Of a stretch of 64,000 bases of DNA, positions 37,009 through 44,854 are shown in pieces (position 1 is the first letter of the stretch; each line of letters starts with the position of its first letter). The translations under genes were made by a program, and so were the position numbers. The stretch is from Roseiarcus sp963749715 (GTDB taxonomy: Bacteria; Pseudomonadota; Alphaproteobacteria; Rhizobiales; Beijerinckiaceae), in NCBI GenBank assembly GCA_963749715.1, contig CAVVNR010000015.1, positions 124,001 through 188,000 on the forward strand, given 5' to 3'. The notes under the pieces were generated by a model that did not search any database, had not been told where the DNA came from, and worked only from the letters and a program-made list of their open reading frames with translations.

Positions 37009-38406
37009 TCAGTCGACGTCACACCGGTACACGATCACATCGGAATGCGCGCCAATGCGTTTGACCGACGAAAAACGACGTGTGTTGGCGAGCGTCTCGA
37101 ACAACGGCTCGTGGAAGAAAAGCATGTGATTCCCGGCGATGTGGTCTAGCGCCTCATCATACCCAGAGACGATCAATGTTTTCCTCGTCTTCTCAGCCAG
37201 ATATTGGATCAGATCGAGATAGGCTTCACGGGTCTCCTGATGGATGGCGACTTCCAAGCACAGAACGAATTCGCTTCGTGGCGCATCAGGGGCGGGGGCT
37301 TCCAGGAAGGTCCAGTCAGGGCGGGCGCGCGAGGCGATCGCAATGCTCTCAGTCGAGCTGTCGATCCCGACGTAACCATCGACGTGAAGCGCCCGCATCA
37401 CCTCGAGATCGCCACAGCCGACGTCGAGCACAGATTGCGCCCTTTCAACTCCTTGCGCACGCAGGAGAGAGCGTTTGTACTCAAGGTTTTCGCCGCGCGA
37501 ACCGATACCCGAGCCGCGCTCAAGGAAGTGGGCGTAACGAAAGTCCCAAAATAGGCTGTTGTTGAAATGCACGTCAATTTGCGCGTTGGCCGCCTTTATC
37601 GCCGAAGCTTCATAGGGTTTGAGAGGAAATGGAGTCCGCAACTTTCCCACTACATCGATCGTGCTATTGTGATAATGTAACAATGCAATGGGAAACTTGT
37701 CATCGCAATATCTATGTGCTCCTTCGAAGTGTAAATAGTAATTTGTGTTAGATGACGCAAGAGTAAAAGGGATATTTGTTTCGTGCAGAGCGAGGCAAAA
37801 AGCAACTTGATCAACGTGACTTTGCTTATCAGCTTTTTTCAGTAGTTCTATATCATGTAGAAGGCGGAGCGCGTGCCGTTTCCATGCTTCAAACAGAGGC
37901 TCAGCGTGTTTTGCTGGCAATGAATACATCCCGCCATTACAATTGCCGAGATATGTGATCGCGTCGCTAGTGTCGACGGATGTGGTGGGAGGCCGGGTGG
38001 CAAAACCTGCTCGAAGAAAAACTTCGTCTAAAATTCCAAGCGGAGGGTTGTCGAGGTCAACCACTTTCCCGCTGACCACGTCAGTCGGAAGCTGTTCTAG
38101 TAAATTAGCAATGCAAATGGTGTCTGTATCAAGAAAAACGAAATGATCAGCTGAGACATCCCGCATATTCTCCCATTGGGCGATCTTGTTGCAATAGCGC
38201 CCATCGCCAAAGCGCTTAAGATGGTGGACGCCGCAGCCGAGTTGGCGGAATACCTCAATCGTGTCGGCTGTCGTCTCCAATGTAAAATGAACATGAATGT
38301 CAGACATCGGAACACGGCAGTGAAGCGCCAAAGAATGAGCGAGGTGCCATGCTTCGTAGGCGAAGATTGGCGCCCGGTCGACAACGAACGAAAAGGCGAA
38401 TCGCAT
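37009..38406 (-). CDS. Glycosyltransferase-methyltransferase fusion
   Basis: 465 residues from ATG 38406. The N-terminal half looks like a nucleotide-sugar transferase: DHFVFLDTDTICIANLL gives a DxD motif near residue 93, and GNCNGGMYSLP and SHVDQVAFCLAL are found in such enzymes. The C-terminal part (from about residue 320) is a class I SAM methyltransferase: SVLDVGCGDLEVMRALHVDG, then YVGIDSSTESI. The DNA of the middle third (about 37560-38170) is visibly richer in A/T than its surroundings, suggesting foreign origin. It lies downstream of a secreted repeat protein and could glycosylate or modify a surface polymer (inference). Confidence 0.75.
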   Translation of the reverse strand: MRFAFSFVVDRAPIFAYEAWHLAHSLALHCRVPMSDIHVHFTLETTADTIEVFRQLGCGVHHLKRFGDGRYCNKIAQWENMRDVSADHFVFLDTDTICIANLLEQLPTDVVSGKVVDLDNPPLGILDEVFLRAGFATRPPTTSVDTSDAITYLGNCNGGMYSLPAKHAEPLFEAWKRHALRLLHDIELLKKADKQSHVDQVAFCLALHETNIPFTLASSNTNYYLHFEGAHRYCDDKFPIALLHYHNSTIDVVGKLRTPFPLKPYEASAIKAANAQIDVHFNNSLFWDFRYAHFLERGSGIGSRGENLEYKRSLLRAQGVERAQSVLDVGCGDLEVMRALHVDGYVGIDSSTESIAIASRARPDWTFLEAPAPDAPRSEFVLCLEVAIHQETREAYLDLIQYLAEKTRKTLIVSGYDEALDHIAGNHMLFFHEPLFETLANTRRFSSVKRIGAHSDVIVYRCDVD

Positions 38407-38774
38407 ATTGTCCAGTCTATTGCGTTGAATTTCGACCGTGACGCAAATAACATATATGCGCACCCAGGGTCAGAGAAATTCGCGCGGTGCGGCCTGCTCC
38501 CGTTCTCGGAACCGACCTTCCGCGCCTCGGCCGACGCCCGCCCGTGTTGCGTGGCAAGCTTATGTCGGGCTCGCGCGGCGCGCGCCCTTCCAAGACGATC
38601 GCTTTTGGCTCTGCAACGGAACGCTGAGATCGGCCCCGCGAAACGGGGGTAAGCACGAAAAAGCGGTCTTTGGGTGAAAGCGTGGCCTGCGCGCCAGACC
38701 CGTCGTTCCGAGCGGCGACGCCTCGGTCACGTCGCCAATTGAAGGGGCGGCTCCGGGCCTGCTTTGCCTCCATC
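38407..38774. other. Intergenic, no gene recognised
   Basis: Gap between two minus-strand genes. No credible coding region. The first 22 bases after the repeat-protein stop (GATGGAGGCAAAGCAGGC) resemble the DNA after the stop at 49028 (GATGGAGGCAATGCAGGC), so paralogues share some 3' flank. Confidence 0.5.
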
Positions 38775-41700
38775 TCAAGCGAAGGTTTTTTGCACAGTCC
38801 AGTTGGTGTTCACCGGGCCCAGATCGTGATAGGTGAAGCCGCCCGAGCTATTGGAATTCCAGAGATCGACATCGCCGGTCGACGAGTTCCGCCAGAGAAT
38901 CCCCGATTGGCCGTTTCCGCCGTAATCGCCAGTCCCGACGACCTGCCAGCTGGTGTTGACCGGGGCCAAGCTATCGTAGGTGAAGCCCCCCGAGCCGTTC
39001 GGGTTCCAGAGCTCCACACCTCCGGTGGACGAGTTGTGCCATAAAATACCGTCTTCGCCATTCCCAGTGAAATCTCCGGTTCCGGCGATCTGCCAGCTGG
39101 GATTGACGGCGGCCAAGGCTTCGTAGGTGAAGCCCCCCGAGCCATTCGGATTCCAGAGCTCGACACCTCCGGTCGTTGGATTGCGCCAGAGGATGCCGTC
39201 TTCGCCATTCCCAGCGAAATCTCCGGTTCCCGCGACCTGCCAATTCGTGCTGACAGGGCTGAGGCTTTCGTAGGTGAAGCCCCCTGCGCCATTCGAGTTC
39301 CAAAGCTCGACGCCTCCGGTGGAGGCGTTGCGCCACAGGATGCCGTTTGCGCCAGCCCCGTTGAAATCGCCGGTCCCTGCAATCTGCCAGCTAGGATTGA
39401 CATTGGCCAAGGCTGCGTAGGTGAAGCCCCCCGAGCCATTCGAGCTCCAAAGCTCGACGCCTCCAGTGGACGGGTTGCGCCAAAGGATGTCGAGTCCCCC
39501 GGTCCCGCTGAAGTCGCCGGTCCCGGCCATCTGCCAGCTGGGATTGACGGCGGCCAAGGCTTCGTAGGTGAAGCCCCCTAAGCCATTCGAGCTCCAAAGC
39601 TCTACACCTCCAGTGGACGGGTTGCGCCACAGAATGTTTGGCGGCTCCTGAAAACCCACGACCAGCCCGCCCCCTTCCCCGCTAACGCTGAATTGCGAGG
39701 ACTGATAGCCTCCTTCGACATTGAACGACGCAATCTCAGTCCCGCTGGAATTGTCGACCGCGACGATGCCGCCTCCCGAACCGTTGCTTGCGAACACCGC
39801 GTGGTCGCCCGGCGCATAGGCCACGCCGTTGAAAGCAACGGAATCGCCCGGTGCGAATCCGCCGATCGTCCCCCCAAAGTTCTGGACGTTCAATTGCGTG
39901 TAGCCGCCGGCGGAAGTCAACTCGACGATCGATTGGTAATTGTTATTGATATTGATATTGGTAAAGCCGATGAGGGTGGTCGTCCCCGTCAGGTTCGCTG
40001 CGATCAGATTGGTGCTGTCATAAGTCGACGCGACGAGCTGATGCTGAGAGCCGAATGAAAGCGCGACCTCGTCCGAGTCTTGGTTGATCTGGAAATTATC
40101 CTGACCTCCGCCGCCGTTGATCGTATAGCTTCCCGGCCCATCGATGAAGGTATCGTCGAACGGCGTGCCGACATATTCGCCGCCGTTGTTCAGCGTGACA
40201 TAATCGCCCGTCGGCGAGGTGTCGTAGATGAGGCCCTCGAGCTCCGTGCCGCCATTGGGATCAGAGACCGTGTAATCCAGTTCAACGCGATAATCGTTGT
40301 TGTTCGAGCTATAAATCGAGTGGAGCCGATCAAAGGAGGTGATGCCTGGGGCGATGAGATCGGAGCCGATCTGCTTCCCGTAATTGTTGAGCAGCTCCAG
40401 ATGAACCTGATTGTCGTCGCTGTAGGCAAGGACCGTGTAATCAGTATTGCCGTCGTTCGGATCGGTGACGGAAGCGATCGCATACTGATCGGTCGTTGCG
40501 CTGCTGAGGTCAAAGGTGTTGACCGGCGTCGTCGAACTGCCGAGAAACTCCTGGATGACTTGCTGGGAGTTTTGGAATCCTTCGACGAACCGCAGTTTGG
40601 TCCCGTCGGATAACAGGTTGCTGCTCTCGCTCGAAACGCTTGTGAACCCTGGCGTCAAAAGGAAGGCGCTCGGGCTACTAACAAATTGACCGGTGGCGGG
40701 ATTGAAGTTCTGGTAGTATAGCCCGGCTCCGGAAGCGCCAGTACTGGAATAATAGCTAAAGTTGAACAGGCCGAGACTGCTGTTGTACCCGACACCCCAC
40801 CATGTTCCGTCCGCGAGCGTCGCCGCGAGAAATGGCGCCGCCGTCGATGCCACGCCGGCAGTGGAAAAGCCCTGCAGATAGACGTTCTCAGTCGTCGCGG
40901 TAGCCAAAGTGGAATAGCCGAGCAACCCCTCGGTTGCAGCGGAGTTCCCCGTATAGTTGTCGGCGGTAGTCCAGGAAAGCGGCTGAGACACTGCCGCGAC
41001 CAGCTGAGTGGGAGAGCCGGTCTCCACCGTGCTGGGCCCCGTGCTCGGGGCGCCGACGTAGGTTGTGGTGATCGGCTGGAATTCGACGGCGTAGTCGCCC
41101 GCGGTGGCTGACGCCTGCCAGTAGATCAGGTCGATCGTACCGGTGGCGCCGTTGTTCGAAACAAACATCGAGCCGGCGAGGTTGCCGACGTCTGACGGAC
41201 CCGTGCTGAACGGATCGACCAAGTTGGTCGTCGCCACTGCAAGCAACGGCTGCTCGGTTCCGATCCAGTCCTGGGTGGTGAGGACAATGCTGTAGTTCGC
41301 CGGGTGGCCCGCGACATAGGTGCTCGCCGGCGTTTCGGTGTCGATCCAGATCGGCTGGCCGCCGTCCTGGCCATTGGAAAGACCCCAGTCGGACCCGTTG
41401 ACCGGGCCGGACGAGGTGGTGAAGAAGTTAGAGAGGGGCGATCCCCATTGGTTAAACGGCGGTGGCGAGGCGAACGTATAAACGATGTCCGTGCCCGTTC
41501 CGCCGGCGTCCGGCTTCAGCGTTAGCAGGCCGGAGAGGCTATAATAGGTCCCGACATTGAAGTTATAGGTTTGCGCGCCCTCGGTGATCTTCAGGTCGTT
41601 CGGCCCGCCGTTTGACCCGTAGGTGAAGCTGTAATTCGAATCGGAGGCATCATAGGGCACGTCGGTCAGGTCGATCGTGTCGCCCGGCATGAAATTGTAG

Positions 41701-42632
41701 ATCGGGACGGTGGATTGAAATCCCGGGGCGTCGCCGATCGCGATCGTGCCGTACCAACCGTAAAAATTGACCGACCCTGTTCCCGTCAGGGTGACGGCGC
41801 CGTTGAGGGCCAGGGTCTCCTGCGCGCCAACCGTGAGGCTGCCCGCGCCAGCGACCGAGCCATTGATCGTCAGCGCGCCATTGCCGTCGAAGGCCCCGCC
41901 ATCCAGGGCATTGATCGAGCCATTGTTGATGATGTTCCCGTTGAACGTTCCAATGCCGCCGAAGAAATTGTTAGGGTCGATTGTCAAATAGCCTGCCTGG
42001 GCCCCGCCGACGGTTCCGGCCTCCGCGATGCTCGTGCTGTCGACGGACATCGAGCCTTGAGCCAGATAGAAGCCGCCGGATGGATCCGTCTGTTGAACTT
42101 CGCCCCCGTCGGCGATCGAAAGTTCTCCGTTGAGGCCCACGCCGAGCCCGTCGCCAGCGTTGCTGGTCCAAAGGGACCCGGCGCCGGTAACGGTGACCGA
42201 TCCCTGGCCTGCGCCGAAACCGATATTGTCGAAGTTGGTGTTCGAACTGGAAGAGCCGGCCTCGGTGGTCAGGGTTCCGCCGCCGCTGATCGTCAACTGG
42301 CCGCTATCGGCGCCGCCGACGCTGAGGGCATGCGACAAGGTCCAAGATGACTCTGCTCCGATTGAGACGCCGCCCGCCGCGCTGGCGCCGATGGCGGTTG
42401 TGTTGGTGACATCCGTGTTCAGCGAACCGGAGACCGTCATGCCGGCGTTGATATTGAGGAAGTCGGCGGAGCCGCTGCCCGATACGGTGGCTGTGTTGTC
42501 GATCTCGGCGTCGTCCGAAGGGCCGGGCGGCGCGCTCGCCGGAGTGGAACTCCCCTGAACAGCGGTCCAGGACGATGCTGCCCCGAACGGATCGTTGGCG
42601 TCCGTGGTGTCGAGCCAATAGAGCGTGGTCAT
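38775..42632 (-). CDS. Large secreted mosaic protein with six ILWRN repeats
   Basis: 1,285 residues, uninterrupted. ATG 42632 follows GGGAGGG at 6 bases. N-terminus TTLYWLDTTDANDPFGAASS opens a beta-helix part like the beta-strand-repeat proteins (about 1-330, GSVTVTGAGSLWTSNAGDGL). Then comes a domain ending in a GDTIDLTDVPYDASDSN segment, a middle part with TNLIGF-type and one RTX-like NGGGGQDNF motif near residue 900, and about 290 C-terminal residues forming six 49-residue repeats (GILWRNSSTGGVELWNPNG). The last residues are NTNWTVQKTFA. It combines the N-terminal style of the genes at 5.6 and 28.2 kb with the C-terminal module of those at 2.1, 49.0 and 59.3 kb. Probably exported by the nearby type I system (inference). 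Confidence 0.8.
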   Translation of the reverse strand: MTTLYWLDTTDANDPFGAASSWTAVQGSSTPASAPPGPSDDAEIDNTATVSGSGSADFLNINAGMTVSGSLNTDVTNTTAIGASAAGGVSIGAESSWTLSHALSVGGADSGQLTISGGGTLTTEAGSSSSNTNFDNIGFGAGQGSVTVTGAGSLWTSNAGDGLGVGLNGELSIADGGEVQQTDPSGGFYLAQGSMSVDSTSIAEAGTVGGAQAGYLTIDPNNFFGGIGTFNGNIINNGSINALDGGAFDGNGALTINGSVAGAGSLTVGAQETLALNGAVTLTGTGSVNFYGWYGTIAIGDAPGFQSTVPIYNFMPGDTIDLTDVPYDASDSNYSFTYGSNGGPNDLKITEGAQTYNFNVGTYYSLSGLLTLKPDAGGTGTDIVYTFASPPPFNQWGSPLSNFFTTSSGPVNGSDWGLSNGQDGGQPIWIDTETPASTYVAGHPANYSIVLTTQDWIGTEQPLLAVATTNLVDPFSTGPSDVGNLAGSMFVSNNGATGTIDLIYWQASATAGDYAVEFQPITTTYVGAPSTGPSTVETGSPTQLVAAVSQPLSWTTADNYTGNSAATEGLLGYSTLATATTENVYLQGFSTAGVASTAAPFLAATLADGTWWGVGYNSSLGLFNFSYYSSTGASGAGLYYQNFNPATGQFVSSPSAFLLTPGFTSVSSESSNLLSDGTKLRFVEGFQNSQQVIQEFLGSSTTPVNTFDLSSATTDQYAIASVTDPNDGNTDYTVLAYSDDNQVHLELLNNYGKQIGSDLIAPGITSFDRLHSIYSSNNNDYRVELDYTVSDPNGGTELEGLIYDTSPTGDYVTLNNGGEYVGTPFDDTFIDGPGSYTINGGGGQDNFQINQDSDEVALSFGSQHQLVASTYDSTNLIAANLTGTTTLIGFTNININNNYQSIVELTSAGGYTQLNVQNFGGTIGGFAPGDSVAFNGVAYAPGDHAVFASNGSGGGIVAVDNSSGTEIASFNVEGGYQSSQFSVSGEGGGLVVGFQEPPNILWRNPSTGGVELWSSNGLGGFTYEALAAVNPSWQMAGTGDFSGTGGLDILWRNPSTGGVELWSSNGSGGFTYAALANVNPSWQIAGTGDFNGAGANGILWRNASTGGVELWNSNGAGGFTYESLSPVSTNWQVAGTGDFAGNGEDGILWRNPTTGGVELWNPNGSGGFTYEALAAVNPSWQIAGTGDFTGNGEDGILWHNSSTGGVELWNPNGSGGFTYDSLAPVNTSWQVVGTGDYGGNGQSGILWRNSSTGDVDLWNSNSSGGFTYHDLGPVNTNWTVQKTFA

Positions 42633-43021
42633 GCTAAACCCTCCCAGCTTTATCGCGAAGCGCCCCCAATCTTCGCGCATTAACCGGTCAATCTCGGACC
42701 CCATTATCGACTTGTCAATGTCAATTCGGTGGATAGCGGGGCGATGCGCCCGCACAAATTTTCTCACCTGGGCGCCATTCCGTTCGGCGCCCATGGAGAT
42801 CGGAAATCACTCTCCAGCGGATCCGGATTCAGACGCCGCGGGTCGACGACGCACCGGGCGGGCGGCGACGCCAGGGCACGTCATTCGGAGCTTGTCGCAA
42901 TTGAACCGGCGGCTCAGCGGAGCCTCCTTTGCGTCCCTCTCCGGACAGCGACGTTAGTGACATCCGTTGCTTCACCATTCCGGTTGGCTGAACGGCGCAC
43001 CGTCGAGGATAAGAAGACAAT
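42633..43021. other. Intergenic, likely promoter region of the mosaic repeat protein
   Basis: No gene recognised. On the minus strand around 42700-42720 a doubled TTGACATTGACA could supply a -35 element for the gene starting at 42632, but no clear -10 box is visible. Confidence 0.4.
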
Positions 43022-44587
43022 TCACGGCGTCGCTGGCGCCGCGGCCGCATAGGCCAGATCGGCGGCGCGGGCGAACCGCTGGTGGTCATCCGGGATGGCG
43101 AGCAGATCGAAGAACGCTCCGCCTTCTTCCAGTGAATCCAGCGCGCGCAAGATGAAGCTGTCATGGCCGGAGTTTCGTTCGCCGACATTGCGAAAAAACC
43201 GATAACGGTGGCTGCGCAGCAGCGCTTCCACTTCTGCAAGCGTGGCGCCATGACGAGCCAGATGATCGGCGGAGACCTCAAGGTAGAGCAACGGGCGCTG
43301 CGCCAGCAGCTCCTGGGCGGTGCGTAGAGCGGCGAGCTCCATGCCCTCGATGTCAATTTTGATTACGTCCACCCGACCGCCCCCCTGAGAGGCATGAAGC
43401 TGGTCGAGGCCGAGGGTCGGCGAGCCCTCATTGATCCCAGGATCTGACTCGAACCACGTCGCGCCCGTGTTCCCTGCCACCATCTGCGCTCCATACTTTC
43501 CGGCGGCAGCAATGACGGCGTTCATGGCAATCGTTGAGCCGCTCGGGGAAAGCAGCCCACGGGACGCCAAGTTGCGCAACAACAGACCGTAATTATCAAC
43601 GTCGGCCTCGACGGCGACAAGCCGCCCCGATGCGCCGACTGCCGCCGCCAGCGGTACGGCGAAGGTGCCGATATGCGCGCCAATGTCGTAAACCACGTCG
43701 CCGGCCTCGACGAAGGCAAGCAAGAGGGCCAGCTCGTTGCGAGTGTGCGCGCCGAAGCCCAAGAGTTGCCCGTTGATGAGATCGTCGGCAAAGCACCCGA
43801 AAGGACCGAAAATTGTACGCGCGGCCACGACGGTCATGTCCGCCGGATCGGCCAGAGCGCCCAGCTGCGGCAGTTCCGCGAACTGCAGGTCTGGAACCCC
43901 GCGATGCAAGACCGAGTTCACCAGCTCTCGGCGGGACGCCACGAAGATCGCGCGGTGGCGGCCGGGCGGAGGTTCGCGGCTACGCCAGTCCAGGTGAAAC
44001 TGCGGGTGCGCCGGCTGGGTCAGCGGCATGTAAACATACGCAAACAGCTCGGCGAGCCTAGCATACACCCAGCGTCGCGAGGGCAGGCAAGCTGTTCCGG
44101 AGACAGCGTTGGTAGGGTGCGCTCCGTCTTCCTCTTCCAGCTCCAGCCTTTCGTCCGCGGCGTATGAGACGCGGGTTTCCAGGACCATGAGGTCGGTGCA
44201 ACTCGCCGCCATCTCTCGCAAGGCGTCGAGCGGCCGGTCGAGATGGTAGAGCACGCCATAGCAGAACAACACCGAATGAGGCGGCACTTCTCCATGCACG
44301 GACAGGCGCCAGGCGTCCCCGGGAAGGATCCGCAGACGTTCCGTTGGCGATGTTCCGGGCTCGCCGTATTGAGCGGCGAAGTATGCCCGGTTATCCGCCC
44401 GCGGCTCGATCGCGGTGACTTGGCAGCCACGGTCCAGAAAGAACGAAGTCAGGTCGCCAACGCCGGCGCCAACTTCCATTACGTCTCGACCAGCGATGGG
44501 GAGCGCCAATCCCGCAAGATGTTCAAGTCGTCGCGCGTTCATTCGCAGATACGCAGGAACCCTGAAAGCGTTCTCAGGCGTTATCAC
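43022..44587 (-). CDS. Double methyltransferase with C-terminal FkbM domain
   Basis: 521 residues. The N-terminal half is a class I SAM methyltransferase: GRDVMEVGAGVGDLTSFFLD near residue 36, and PHSVLFCYGVLYHLDRPLDA. The C-terminal half is an FkbM-type domain: GDVVYDIGAHIGTFAVPLAA, then VDVIKIDIEGMELAALR. FkbM enzymes O-methylate sugars and antibiotics, and are common in polysaccharide and glycosylation islands. It sits between two repeat-protein genes on the same strand, suggesting it modifies a glycan attached to, or exported with, these proteins (inference). Confidence 0.85.
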   Translation of the reverse strand: MITPENAFRVPAYLRMNARRLEHLAGLALPIAGRDVMEVGAGVGDLTSFFLDRGCQVTAIEPRADNRAYFAAQYGEPGTSPTERLRILPGDAWRLSVHGEVPPHSVLFCYGVLYHLDRPLDALREMAASCTDLMVLETRVSYAADERLELEEEDGAHPTNAVSGTACLPSRRWVYARLAELFAYVYMPLTQPAHPQFHLDWRSREPPPGRHRAIFVASRRELVNSVLHRGVPDLQFAELPQLGALADPADMTVVAARTIFGPFGCFADDLINGQLLGFGAHTRNELALLLAFVEAGDVVYDIGAHIGTFAVPLAAAVGASGRLVAVEADVDNYGLLLRNLASRGLLSPSGSTIAMNAVIAAAGKYGAQMVAGNTGATWFESDPGINEGSPTLGLDQLHASQGGGRVDVIKIDIEGMELAALRTAQELLAQRPLLYLEVSADHLARHGATLAEVEALLRSHRYRFFRNVGERNSGHDSFILRALDSLEEGGAFFDLLAIPDDHQRFARAADLAYAAAAPATP

Positions 44588-44704
44588 GTTAAATACACCT
44601 TGGCGTTATTAGCAAGGAAGGTTAAATCAGCGCTTGATCTAGCGAGCGTTGTTCGAAGATCCATCCTTCCGGACCCAGGCTGCCAATGCGAGCAACGCCC
44701 AGGA

Positions 44705-44775
44705 TTTGCTTATTCATTTTTGCGCCAGCCTGTCAATCGGCGGCAAAAACTGACCCGGGGTCAGTCGTCTGACAC
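44705..44775. mobile_element. Possible IS21-type terminal remnant
   Basis: GCCTGTCAATCGGCGGCAAA, then AACTGACCCGGGGTCAGT contains 7-bp arms CTGACCC/GGGTCAG. This resembles the GGGTCAGTTTT-type flank seen beside istB genes of IS21 elements. No transposase remains. Recognition is from memory and tentative. Confidence 0.3.
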
Positions 44776-44790
44776 AGAACACCAGCCGAC

Positions 44791-44839
44791 GGCGCGTCCG
44801 GAGAGGCTTGAACTCCCGACCCTGAGGTTTTCAGCCTCC
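44791..44839 (-). other. 3'-half tRNA-like fragment
   Basis: On the minus strand GGAGG-CTGAAAA-CCTC forms an anticodon-type stem and 7-base loop (GAA in the anticodon position). It is followed by AGGGTC and a T-arm GGGAG-TTCAAGC-CTCTC, then an acceptor 3' strand CGGACGCGCC. No D-arm or matching 5' acceptor strand is present and there is no CCA, so it is not a functional tRNA. Such relics often mark integration sites. Confidence 0.5.
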
Positions 44840-44854
44840 CCGGAAACTTCGCGA

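Noticed and set aside
40080..40200. RTX toxin nonapeptide region
   Set aside because: Only one degenerate GGxGxD-like motif; no tandem nonapeptides, so the protein is not a classical RTX.
44791..44839. Functional tRNA-Phe gene
   Set aside because: No D-arm, no 5' acceptor strand and no encoded CCA.
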